Source: Polydactylus sextarius | Taxonomy: Eukaryota > Chordata > Actinopteri > Polynemidae | Direction: 5' to 3' | DNA: 64,000 nt | NCBI GenBank assembly: GCA_016801845.1 | Contig: CM028910.1 | Location: 18,320,629 to 18,384,628, forward strand | Shown: piece by piece, positions 29,727 through 40,770 of the stretch | Position numbering within the stretch: the first letter of the stretch is position 1 | Layout: each line of letters opens with the position of its first letter | The notes under the pieces: model-generated | Told to the model about the DNA's origin: nothing | Databases searched by the model: none | What the model saw: only the letters and a program-made list of their open reading frames with translations | Position numbers and translations under genes: made by a program

Positions 29727-30150
29727 TTGTATGCCTCTGTGCCATGAATAGCTGTGTTTTTAGGTTGTCCATTCAATATCCATACATCCCATTCTTGTGA
29801 ATGCAGTATTTCATTAAACTTTTGAGGGAATTCCTTCAGATTTTGTACAAACATTGACTTGGACTCAAGGATGAACTGATATTCTTTAGATGAAGGTCAA
29901 GGTCACTATGACCTCACACAACATAATTTTGGCCACAACTAAAGAATTACTTTGCTAATGATGACAGATTTGCAGACAAATGTCTAATGGGGTACAATGA
30001 ATTTTTTTTTTTTAAATGCACAAAGGTCAACTTGACTACAACATCATGTTCTGCAAAAATACTTAACTAGCCATTATTCATCATGATAACTGAGGAACTG
30101 AGCTTGTGACTATACTTTCTGCAATTTGACTGGTTGGTGGAGGCATACAA
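29727..30150 (+). mobile_element. Receptor-site repeat family (MITE-like), complete copy 2
   Basis: This 424-bp unit begins TTGTATGCCTC and ends GAGGCATACAA, an exact 11-bp terminal inverted repeat. Its centre aligns with the minus strand of 18885-19035, so the family is present twice here. I also recognise it as a common dispersed fish repeat: CCCATTCTTGTGAATGCAG, CTTGGACTCAAGGATGAACT, then receptor half-sites, and GACTGGTTGGTGGAGGCATA near the end. No open frame of its own is seen, so it is probably non-autonomous. No clear target duplication was found. Confidence 0.75.
29894..29914. promoter_or_regulatory. Perfect oestrogen-response-element-type palindrome plus extra half-site
   Basis: AGGTCA (29894-29899) is followed directly by AGGTCA-CTA-TGACCT (29900-29914). 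The second unit is an exact inverted repeat with 3-base spacing, the consensus arrangement for oestrogen receptors. The preceding TCAAGGTCA fits the extended half-site of ERR/SF-1 type receptors. A further AGGTCA lies at 30024-30029. Binding in vivo is not shown by sequence. Confidence 0.6.
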
Positions 30151-32038
30151 TTGTGAGGCTCTAATTATAGTTTGTGCTCGTTCAAAACAATGTTCTCATT
30201 ACCACAGAACACACAGGCCAAAGTGGAATTTCACTATGTTTTGACAGAAGTAACTGGCAAATAGTCCCCTTAGATTTTTGTGAAATAAATCCCACACACT
30301 TAGCCATCAATGGTTCACTACAGCTAAGGGGTTTTTTTTTTTCAGTCTGTAGCACTATAATTTCACTGAGGTTATGATCTGTGACATCCTCCACAGCTGT
30401 CAGAAGTTCTAAATGCCACCTGGAGTTGCATTTATACTCCCCACAATTTAAGTACAATGCTCACTTGCCTTGTTGATCTTTTTGGTGTTCATCAGATCCT
30501 ACTCAAAATATCTTTCTCTTTAGCTGCAAACTAGTACCTAACATTTGTCTGTCGTGTTAGGATGGTAGCATACAATGAATTTTATTAGTGCTTTTCTTTG
30601 ACAACGGATGTGTGTTGCTGCTTATAACAGGGAGATATACATTGTAACAATAAAATAAAAGTGATGAGATGAAATATGTAAACATTCTCTGTTTAAATTC
30701 AGTCCTGTTGGTAATGACACCCACAAAGTACCCCACTGATAATAGATGTCATTACAAATTTTAACCCCCTTTAAGTACCTCATAGTTTTTGGTTACTTTG
30801 TTTCATAGAGAATTTAAAGAATTACTAAGATACACATATTGCCTTTAAAAACTGCAATAATTGGTCTTGCACTGATGCCAAACAGCATCAGAGCAACGGC
30901 AAAGAAACATGAAGAAAAACATGCGACATGTATTGAGTTTCCTAGTGTCTTATATTATGCCTGCATACAACGCACAAAGTTTCCTGTACTAGTACACACA
31001 GACATTGAAGTCCTTATGTTACATTATTAAACTTTTGATACAAATGCTGAAGATTTCTTATTCTGTCTCCTTCAACTTAACTTTCTTTCTTTTTTTATCT
31101 GCCTTTTCCCACCTGCCTTTTCCTTCTGTATTTCTATTTTCTCTGTGTATCCCTATTCCCTATCCCTATTTTTGTTTCTCTGACTTTCTCTCTCTTTCTC
31201 TCTGTGTCTGTGATGGCTCTTTTAGTGTCTGAGTCAAAACCTAGACACTCCCAGGAGGCAGCAGGTCTGCCCTTTGAAGACAAAGAGATGCACCATGGGT
31301 AGTCCTCTAAACACTGTAAACACCAGATCTTAGACTGATGCGAAGTGGGGCAAGCGCATTCATAATATATGGCAATGCAGTAACATCTCAAGTAATTACC
31401 ATCCCTGGGAAATTATACACCTGCCAATATAACAATGTAATTATGGGAAGGTAGTGTGAGCTTTTGTTAACTTAAGTATGCACGACAAAAAGAAAGTTAA
31501 TGAGTGTTTGTGTGTCTCCTGTCTGAACCTAGTTGCTGACCTGAGCTTAAAACGCTGGCACCCACAAAGCAATCAGGAGAGTGTCTAATTGTAATCACTG
31601 TTGGCTCATACATTATGATACATGTGTAATTATGTTGACAAGTGAAATATAATTTCCACCTCCACATGAAACATGACTATCTTGTACAATGCTTCATTTA
31701 GGCAACAGTCCGTCTATGTATCACTGAGGCAAAGAGTGGCTGAGCCTTGTAACAAATGTGTCCATTAACAGCCATTTTAGGGTCTAATAAGACTTCAACA
31801 AGATCAAATGGATGCTGTAAAATGTTTAGTCTGAAGCCAGGTCCAGATTTGTCAATTGTGCTGCATACCTTGACATCAAAACCACTGCATCATTACATTA
31901 CATAATAAACACATTAAATGCAGATTGCTTAGGGGTTCACAATTTTATTTAACATTGTATTCACATACTGTCTCCATTTAGAAACATAGTGAAAAAAGAG
32001 CAAATAAGTGGGTCGTGGACGATTTCACCTCCACCTAA
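30151..32038. other. Unassigned AT-rich sequence
   Basis: No gene supported. A pyrimidine-rich stretch at about 31060-31220 explains the frames at 31005-31391. The block at about 31230-31350 is more complex but has no splice signals or recognisable peptide. Confidence 0.5.
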
Positions 32039-32060
32039 ACTTGAAAAATCTTTTTCAAGT
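32039..32060. repeat. Perfect hairpin, 10-bp arms
   Basis: ACTTGAAAAA, a 2-base loop, then TTTTTCAAGT. The right arm overlaps the first unit of the tandem duplication that follows. Confidence 0.85.
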
Positions 32061-32120
32061 TTATCTAATTCCTCTGTTTATTCCATCTAATTCCTTAAGT
32101 TTATCTAATTCCTCTGTTTA
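32056..32120. repeat. Local tandem duplication (about 41-bp period)
   Basis: AAGTTTATCTAATTCCTCTG plus TTTA occurs at about 32056-32079 and again at about 32097-32120. A partial third TCTAATTCC lies between them. Confidence 0.85.
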
Positions 32121-32525
32121 AAAATGATCTTTTAACTCATTAAAGGTTAATCTTGGTTGATACACTGAAGTACATATGAACATACATTTCAGTATATATT
32201 TAACTTGATCTATTTATTTGTGTCTATGATATTAATGGTGGTAAGCGTTTAAATAGCATATTTAAAAGAGGAATAATAGAGGAACTGATATTTAAATATG
32301 AGCACAAGGCTGGACAGAGCAGACACACATCAGGGAGATCTCCTGATTTCAGTTCTGACGTGTTTGAACACAGAGCACAGCTTAAGGCCAAACAGCAGCT
32401 ATAAAAAGCTTTCCTCCATCACCTGATGTACAGCATTGGTATTTCCGCTGCAACCAGGGAAGCTTAAAAAAATACCAATAGATTGCCATAACCTTAGAGT
32501 AAGCCTCTGTGTGTACAGTATATGA

Positions 32526-32536
32526 ACACACACACA

Positions 32537-32619
<83 letters not shown>
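32526..32619. repeat. Compound (CA)n-(TA)n microsatellite
   Basis: About 31 CA units with one AA interruption near 32538, running into about 16 TA units (32588-32619). Confidence 0.98.
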
Positions 32620-32622
<3 letters not shown>

Positions 32623-33539
32623 GATCTGGGCTGTGTCTGTCTATATGTTGTTATGAAGTGCAGTGGAGCAAAGAGGCCTCATCTAGCCCTAGGGTGCAAG
32701 TTAAGGCATGGCAGCTACAGAGGGGGAAATAACTTGAAACACCTGGACACAATGTCAATATTGGAAAAAGCAAACATGGTCCAGAGGTAATATACTGTTA
32801 ACCATGGAATGCTGTATAGGTCCAATGGAGCTTCCATGGATGTACTGTCCAACAACTATACTTAAAGGTCTTTCTTAAAACCTTCAAGAGATCTTGTTCT
32901 GATAAGTAACTGAGTATTTAATAATCAGGCAGCAGAGTATGTGTGATATTGTGAAAATATTGTTCACGATATGAATCTATATTTAACGAGTTTTACAGAG
33001 CCTATCTCATTTGTCATGCCAGGTAATAAAAAGTAAAAGTTTGATAACAATCTGAAGTTCAGGAATAGCCGAATGGTGGCATGGCAGTGATTAAAATGAA
33101 GGTTGTTTTGAAAAATATAGAAATATGAAAGTTATGGTCTTTTAATAAGCATGCACATGAACTCTAGAAAAACTGATTTACAACATAATTACATTTTGTA
33201 ATTAGGAATGGGCTTCTGCCCAGATGCATTGGACGCGCTGCCTCAATACAGATGCTGTCTGTGGTAGAGGGGGCTGATGGGTATTTTGCTTGTGAATTTG
33301 ATGGTAATTTAGAGGTGATTTGAGGCTTGAATAATAAAGATTGTGACAAAGAGAAAAGTTGTGATAAACATCTAAAGTTATATTTCAGTTTATTGCCTTA
33401 CAGTACACTGTATAGATTTTTTTCTTTTAAATGTGAAGAAAAGGATTATTGACTACTTAGCTCAGAAAGTGACTCTCACATTTCTTATGTAGTTTTCCAG
33501 GAATGTGTGTCAAGAGCACAAATTCTGGCAACATCTACT
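32620..33539. other. Unassigned AT-rich sequence
   Basis: No gene or repeat boundary recognised. Confidence 0.5.
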
Positions 33540-33700
33540 TAATGCTGCTAATCTTGTGCCCAGCTTTAGATGGGCATGTCTATTATAAAGCCTGCTGGCT
33601 ATTGATTTTTACCACAGTGAAGGACTGCGGGTGTTTACCCATCTGATTGGACAACGGATAGTGACCCCCTTTCACTTCTTCTCCCATGCAGATAAGACTG
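33540..33700. promoter_or_regulatory. Candidate conserved non-coding element
   Basis: Repeat-free, complex block (ATGCTGCTAATCTTGTGCCC, ACCCATCTGATTGGACAACG). It lies just before a purine-rich stretch and has no coding signs. Weak call based on texture. Confidence 0.2.
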
Positions 33701-35949
33701 GTAGAGTGACGGGAAGAAGGGATGGGGGGTGGTTAAGTGAGTCTGTCGAGTACAAATGTGGAGGAGCTGAAGTGAGAGGAGCAAGAGGGTGGGTGGAGGG
33801 CGAGGGTAGTCGATAGTCAGACAAACGCTACTTCAAACATCTCCGTGCTGCAGACCCGATCAATACATAGATATGTCAAGTTAAGTTGTAAAGCCATTGA
33901 ATGAGAGGCAGTGACAGAAGTGAGGGGAATTGAGAGGTTCAGGGCCTGATATGAGAATAAAAATATAAAAATAAGAAGAATAGGCTATTGGTAAAGGGCA
34001 ATAAATAAAATGTCCCAGACTGATGGAGTCTTACAAGATTGCTTCACTGCATCAAGAACACAGGAAAGTAAAAGGGCTTATTATTACTTACTGTGATTAA
34101 AAGAACTGACTCCCATGTCTGTTCACAGCCACTGAACAGTATGCTAAAAATGTGCCAGGATAGTGATAGAGCTGGAACATCAAATAGTTATTTCAATATG
34201 ACCTTGTAGAGCTATATAGTGTAAGTGTCATATGTTTTATGGGGCAGTGTATTCGAAGATAATACAACCACACACAGTTGTCTGTTAGTAAAAACAAAGT
34301 ATCAACCAGAGGGTGTGGCTGCTTTAAACATATTTTGGGCACAGACTGAACTGTTTTGAAAATCACGGTTTACAGTTTTCTGATGCAGTACTTTTTGTCT
34401 TCTGAATACGTTTTTCAAACCTGCAGGCAGCCACTGTTTTCAGTAAATTGTTACAGATGAGCATCATTTTCCATTGAGTCAACACTTAATTGAGTCAGAC
34501 AAACTGGCACAGTGAGTCACATGTCTGCTTTTGTTGTTGTCAAAATCTCGACCACATACACTTGTGCATCCTTATCTGACCCATGGGCATCTGAACATCC
34601 CCATTGCCCTTACTCAGCTGCAGTCTTGACTGCTCCCACACAGTCTGAGTGCTTCACTGCGTCCTGCATGAAGGGAGTGCCAAGCCACCTATCTGCTGTT
34701 GCGCACACAATTTGAGATGACAGGTTAAGTGACTTACCTACCCTCTGGGCCTGCTAATACAAGTAAGCAGGACCTACAGACGTCTTAGATGGCTCTATGC
34801 CTTGCATGTTGAAATGGAGGGACATGGAGTCCAAGTGGTGAGAGTGGAGATAAGATGTGCTAAAAGACATAAGGTGGGAGTAGGGGAAGAAATCTAAAAT
34901 CTTTTCACATATTGTCATCCACAATCTACAGTAAAAGATGCCAGTGTGGAATGTAGAAACCACAAACCTAAACAGAGTGACATGTTATCCACCAACTAGA
35001 AAAACCTAAAGCAGTTATATTATTCATATCATTTGACCTGCCAACATGTGTTATGGTTTAGCTATAAAATGAATGCATTAAGCAGCAAACAGATTTTAGA
35101 TCAGAGATTCTCACAATATGAAGCCAGGGCAAGAGTTAGAATTGTTTTGTGTTTGGATATGCCTAAAATATGATTTTCTTCAATATTTGGGATGTTCTCA
35201 GCCAGCTGATGCATGTTTGATCAGTGCAGTATGTTTGCTAGTAGTGATCTGAACTATAGCTCTCAGGGGGAGGGTAGTGTCTACAGCACAGCAAGTCATG
35301 GCACAGAATAAGTTGACGGTGAGTCAGAGAAACAACACAAAACTACAGAGATCCTTAGTGTGGGGTAGGCAAGGCCAATTCAAAAACATGAATATCAGTA
35401 TTTTTATTATATCTCATAAAAAATGCAGGATGGCCTCATCTACCATCCCCTTTCATCACGTGTGATGTTTCTACAGTCGGTACCTCAGCCTTGGGCGACA
35501 TACTTCAAAGTAAACATCCCACCAAGATGAGTGACAAGTGCCAGGGTGTGAATTTGACCAGGTGAGCAGGAGGAAGCTATGACTGGCATAAATGCTGCTG
35601 CCTCAAGGTGAAAGGTTGTACATTGATGTTTGAAACACTTGAATGACAATAGCATTTTGATTTGCAGCAATGTTGGTGTCAGTGAAGCCATGCTGATTTG
35701 AAGAGGTTTTGAATTTCAGAGAAAGTAAAATGTGAAAATGTAGCAGAAGTCGAAGAGTTGATGTTGACACAGGCTGCCAGGATGCCCAATCGATTTCACA
35801 CCTGGATGGATATGTTCCCCTTTCCCTGGTGCAAGCCAACTACATTGACCCATAGTGGTGATATCATACCCTATCAACTCTGCAAACCAAACTGAACTGC
35901 AATGAACTGTAAGCCTCTTACACCAAGAGGTTCTCATACCCTACAGTTA
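33701..35949. other. Unassigned sequence
   Basis: No gene supported. The block at about 35490-35890 is complex and open on the minus strand in several overlapping frames (35485-35937) without a recognisable domain. It might be a worn retroelement fragment, but nothing identifies it. Confidence 0.45.
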
Positions 35950-36052
35950 TATGCATATACATATATATATACTTACATACATACATACACATACACATAT
36001 ATATGTGTGTGTGTGTGTGTATGTATATATGTATGTATGTATGTATGTGTGC

Positions 36053-36083
<31 letters not shown>

Positions 36084-36092
36084 CGTCATTCT
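35950..36092. repeat. Mixed TA/CA/TG/ATGT simple-sequence tract
   Basis: About 140 bp of alternating purine-pyrimidine sequence. A TACA-rich left half is followed by (TG)n, (ATGT)n, (TA)n and again (TG)n. The halves are partly inverted copies of each other, so the tract can fold on itself. Tyr/Ile/Cys/Val-rich frames over it are artefacts. Confidence 0.95.
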
Positions 36093-36479
36093 CTTCCTCA
36101 CCTCCTGTTTCTTGTCCATCTTCACTAACACTATCAATTAAGGAAAAATGGCCAAAACATAAAAGAATGTTTTACTCGTTTTTGCTATTTTTTATATATA
36201 TATATATTTTGTCCAAAATCAATACTAAATTCTGTCATGGATATTTATATAAGCCATATGTTATTTACAGGTTGCCACTCAGTTGCCACGCACTGACCAC
36301 TTAGTGTAAACAAATATCACCATTATCAACAAACTGCTCATAGTGTACTACTACAACTAATATTATTAGTTTTCTTCAGAAATATATCCATTTTACCCAG
36401 CCAGGCAGCATTAGGTCTACCTGTAAGTGAAATAGTAATACTTCTGCTCTTGAAGTCATACTATCTTATAATCTTTAAT
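36093..36479. other. Unassigned sequence
   Basis: AT-rich, with a short (TA)n near 36194-36208. No gene seen. Confidence 0.5.
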
Positions 36480-37000
36480 CCTTGCTTCCCTGAAATCACA
36501 CCCAGCTGCCACACTGCGTAGCCATTGACTGTGGAAACCGACACTGGAGCACTTGATGGCCTGCGATGTACCTCATAGATCTTTGCTTGTGTTAGCTCTC
36601 AACCGCAGGCAAAACAGTAAAGCAAACACATAGAAGAAGCATTTGTCTGCAACCCCTCCTGGATTGTGTGACAGGCAGCAGCGGTGGGGAGATTCCATCA
36701 ACCTGACAGGCTGGTTCTTGCAGGAGAAGAGTTAATTGCTGTGGGATTGGAGGAGCCTTCAACATCCATCAACAAACCTCCTCCGAGCTCTGTGGGGTTG
36801 GAGGTTGGGTGAAGCATTGAGAGGGAGGGGTTACCAGAAAGGGCTATAGAGGGCAGCGAGATGTGGGAAACATCTGACTTCCTTTGACATCTTGGGCAAA
36901 TAACCTTCAAAATAAACCACCGCTGCTGAACTGCTGTCCACTGTGGGCGAGTTTGAATTTCAGCCTGAGTCATATAGTTGGCCAAGAATCCATTTCATCA
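36480..37000. promoter_or_regulatory. Candidate conserved non-coding or coding block
   Basis: Distinctly GC-richer and complex over about 500 bp (GCCATTGACTGTGGAAACCG, GATGGCCTGCGATGTACC, AGGAGAAGAGTTAATTGCTG). A minus-strand frame at 36698-36985 (95 codons, Ser/Pro/Asn-rich) crosses it. No matching splice sites or known domain were seen, so regulatory sequence is preferred over an exon. Confidence 0.3.
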
Positions 37001-38189
37001 ACACATGAGCCCATGAAACCAGCATGGCAATATGTCAAATACACTTTCTTATTTTCAGCTAAACCTTTCATAAAAAACTGTGATAAAGACAATTCAAAAC
37101 AAATTATATTCAGACTGTTAGCTGGAGCAGAGATTTAAAAATGTGGGTGATGTGTTAGCTTCCGTTCTTTGTACAATTCAAGCAGTAAAACTGATCTGAA
37201 AAAAATGATCTGAAGCTGTCTTATAGATTTTAAGAGACCTGAGAAAAGCTCTTTGAAGTTAAATGAGTATTGAATTATTTGTGATTGATAAATTGTTCAG
37301 TGTCCAAAAGACTAAATTGAACCAAGAAGAGATTGGAAAAGTTTTTGAGGTGAGATGATGGGCTCTCAGATCAGTCACAAAGTGGCCTGTGGTTTCAAGG
37401 GAAATTTGGCTGGTATTAATTACACAAGGAATAGATTAAAGACTGGGCAAATGGAGGCTCAGCTGATGAAGGGCAGAAAAGGAAATGATGCAACTTTAAT
37501 GAGAAGGAGAAGGTGAGGATTCAAAAAAAAAAAAAAAAAAAAACACTTTCTGTGGAAGAAGATGACTTGAGCAGAGAAACTTTTATTTTACAAATGCAAG
37601 TAAGTGAAGTTGATGAGCTGGTCATGAGGCCAGGCATGAGTGGGCTGCTGTGGCTGTAATATGACACCACTGAACGATGCTTTAGCTGCAAGGGCCAAAA
37701 GATACTGATGAATGCAATAAATGAAAATGGTATAAGTGAGCTGTGTAAAATCAGAATTTAGCATAAAGAAACTGTAATGTAGGGTGGAAAAGGAATATTA
37801 AACAGTTGAATCAAAACATGATAATGTCCCAAACTTACTATGCATCATCAGCTATTCCAGCTAATTTAAGGCATTAATGGTCACTGAGCACCAGGAGTAG
37901 ATTGATGGCAACATCAACTTCTTTGTAACTAACTCAAGTTGAGGAATTAAACATTATTAAACATTATTATATAAGTTTGGTACTGGAATAGATTTTTATA
38001 AAACCACAAAAATACATCAGTTTAGAAAGTTTAAATCGTTTCCAGAAACAGATAGCTCACCTGCATTGGAATAATATCCAAAACTTTTGTAAAATAAAAG
38101 AGTGTATGTTGAGATAGTCGGTGTTGCAGTGTGCACATATAGTGACCACTGACACTTAAACATAGAAAACAGATATTTTTGATGATAAG

Positions 38190-38231
<42 letters not shown>

Positions 38232-39179
38232 AGACAGACACAGAGGGGAATGCCAGCAGATTTGAGTAAGAGTCTATTATGCAGTACCAGTGATCTAATT
38301 TCACAATTTACCTCCTTACCTAGAATTTGGTTGGGCTTGTTGTTGTTAAATAGCAGCACACAAAAGGGAATATATACACAGCAGTTAAATAAAAAAGAGC
38401 TGACTATTTTGTTTCTGTGGAAACTAACAATATAACAATGCAAAAATGACAGTGGAACAAGTGGGAGTGAAGGTATGGAGTCAGTAAATATGTAATGCAG
38501 GCTATAAAAATACATCAATAAGCTAAGACAAAACTGAGTCAATATGAATATAGGGGAAAAGTTAATGTCATATCACTGGGCTATTGGGTAGCACTGCAGT
38601 ATAGTTTACGGAGCAGAGAAATAGTTTTAGTAGAAAGATATGAAGAACAGAAATCAAAATGGCCCATCCTAATAAAGAAGCTTTTGCTCTGAACTATCTT
38701 GGATAAATAATTGTAGCTTGGATATGCTTGGGACTATAATCTTGTATCATGAATGTTATGTTATTTGCTCACTTTTCTGTCCTGTTTGGTCCAAACAGCC
38801 TTTTTTGTCCATTAAACACAGCTGATCAGAATTGTATACAAATAGCAAATGTTGAAGGAGTCTGGTCAGGAACATGCTGCAACAGAAATTAAAGACCTCG
38901 AATAGTATTAAAATCATTTTCACCAACTTTTTTTATTACTTTTACATCCCTAAATCCTCTCTAAAAGCCAAATGTCAGTTGTAACTGATACAGACACCAA
39001 GCAGGTAGTTTACAGACAGTTGTGATTAAAGTAAAATGTTCCATTATTTATCTCTCTAAGCACTTGTCCTGTCCACTTTTGTTCCTGCTGTGACCCCTGT
39101 TGCTCACTCTGCGGAGTTCTAAAAATAAAACAGGTTGAATCACTTTGTTACTTTCTGATGAGATGACTGTGACATGTCG
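37001..39179. other. Unassigned AT-rich sequence with A21 and (GA)n tracts
   Basis: Contains a run of about 21 A at 37523-37543 and (GA)n at 38193-38227. The minus frames at 38017-38542 read through the (GA)n tract and are artefacts. Confidence 0.6.
38193..38227. repeat. (GA)n microsatellite
   Basis: About 17 GA units. Confidence 0.97.
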
Positions 39180-39350
39180 GTGGTGATTTCATTAGAAACC
39201 TATTTAGGTTTAGCCAGTTGGCAGTGTTAAAGGTGCCTCTGGTCTTAATTAAATCACTCAAATGAGCGGGAAAATGCATGATAGTGAGAGTTCATTTGAT
39301 TTTTATATTAATGAACTGATTTATTGTCTCTTGTCCAATAATCTCAATAA
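39180..39350. promoter_or_regulatory. Candidate conserved non-coding element
   Basis: GTCTTAATTAAATCACTC, ATGAGCGGGAAAATGCATGA and ATTAATGAACTGATTTATTG give several TAAT cores, a TTAATTAA palindrome and an octamer-like ATGCAT within a repeat-free stretch. Inference from motif density only. Confidence 0.3.
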
Positions 39351-39494
39351 TGGAACATATTCTTACTTAAGTTATAAACTTTTGTTTCAAGAACATATAA
39401 TGAATGGTAATTTCTTTACAATGTGTGGTGAAAGCACCTCAGTATCCTCACTTCCAAGCCTCCTTTTTTTTTTCCTTCCTCCCTTTCCCCACTG

Positions 39495-39760
39495 AAGATA
39501 AGCAACAGACTCGTGTAGCATCCATATCTTGGGCCATCGCTGCTCTGCTGATGTAGACACTAAATAAACTGGTAGCTTTTAGCAGATGTAATCAGAAAGA
39601 TGTAGCTGACCTGATGAGGGAAGATATCCAGAAGCTGCCAGCAAGCTGGACCACATTGCTGTCTCGGTTTAATTTCAAGGAGGAATAAAGAATCGGTTCC
39701 TGTAGCGCTGCACCTCTGCCCTCGCTACTTTTCTCTTTCACAGCCCCTTTTCTTATATGA
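39495..39760. promoter_or_regulatory. Candidate conserved non-coding element
   Basis: Repeat-free, complex block (GCATCCATATCTTGGGCCAT, AGCAGATGTAATCAGAAAGA, TAGCGCTGCACCTCTGCCCT). It is bounded on the left by a pyrimidine tract. No open frame of interest. Confidence 0.3.
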
Positions 39761-40339
39761 AAGAAAAATGCATGCATGATCTTGCCTTATCTAAATATTC
39801 CAACAGTGAAAGGCCTCACTGATAGAAAGAGAGGCCTTTTCAGTGCAGGCCAAATAATACTCAAGGTCAGATCAAAATGTTGTACAAGTTTTATTTTAAC
39901 TTGGCTTATTCAGAAACAGTAGGCAGACACCTTATAGAAACATTCAGATTCAGTTCATTTCTCTCATATTTTGTGGGAGCTTTACTGAAAATATCTGGTC
40001 CTGAATGCACCTGGACAACGGTGTGCATGTTCACTTTTGATGCATGACTTTTCTCAGATGGTTCAGAACATTTGTACTTTCAATGTTCCACCTTTCTGCT
40101 GTCAAAGATAAAACCATTTGCCAAAAAGAAAAAGACACATTCCTCATTAATAACGCAACACTAACCTCCACTTAGAAATCCTGTGGCTTTAAAACCATTC
40201 TTATACTTTTTACAACTGTTTTACAACTGTGTTAAAAATACTATTATATATTATATAATGGCTATTTTGTCATTTTCCCAGTTTGTGTGGCCTTATTTTG
40301 GAGGTTAACATTCAAAGGATGTTAATACGGATAAAATTC
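39761..40339. other. Unassigned sequence
   Basis: AT-rich; no gene or repeat edge recognised. Confidence 0.5.
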
Positions 40340-40770
40340 ATTCTCTACTCACTCCATTATAGACCGCTTAATATTCCATGCAAACCTGGCATTTGGTTTG
40401 ATTGAGAGGCTGTCCACCAGCGCTAATTGGTCTGTAAACATTTGAGCAGACACTCACTGCATGTATTGGTGAACGTTAAAGGTAGCAAGCTATTTCATAC
40501 TACCTACCCCCCACCACATCCACACCCCAACCCTCTCCATCCACCCACCTCTTCTTCCCTACCTCTCTCTTTCCACAGCCCTAGTCTTTTAATGTATTTA
40601 ATTGTCAGAGTAAAAATGTTAATTGCATTTCATTATGTATAATTTATGTAGTTTCAGCCGAGGGATTCTTTAATATCCAGCTAATATGAATGGCATCACC
40701 GGGACCAGCTGCTGATTGTGTGGGCACGTTTAAAGTTGATCTGTCAATTAAAGCAGAGGCATGATAGACA
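40340..40770. promoter_or_regulatory. Candidate conserved non-coding element pair
   Basis: Two complex halves flank a CA/CT-rich spacer (about 40504-40580). The left half has CCGCTTAATATTCC and CCAGCGCTAATTGGTC. The right half has TTTAATTGTCAG, GTTAATTGCATTTCATTATG and TCTGTCAATTAAAGC. TAAT homeodomain cores are unusually dense in the right half. It resembles a developmental enhancer. Inference only. Confidence 0.35.

Noticed and set aside
32382..32790. Frames with CVCVCV or THTHTH strings
   Set aside because: Direct readings of the (CA)n-(TA)n microsatellite.
35902..36304. Tyr/Ile/Cys-rich plus frames
   Set aside because: Readings of the TA/TG tract.
38017..38542. Minus frames of 95 and 128 codons
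   Set aside because: They read through the (GA)n tract as LSLSLS strings.
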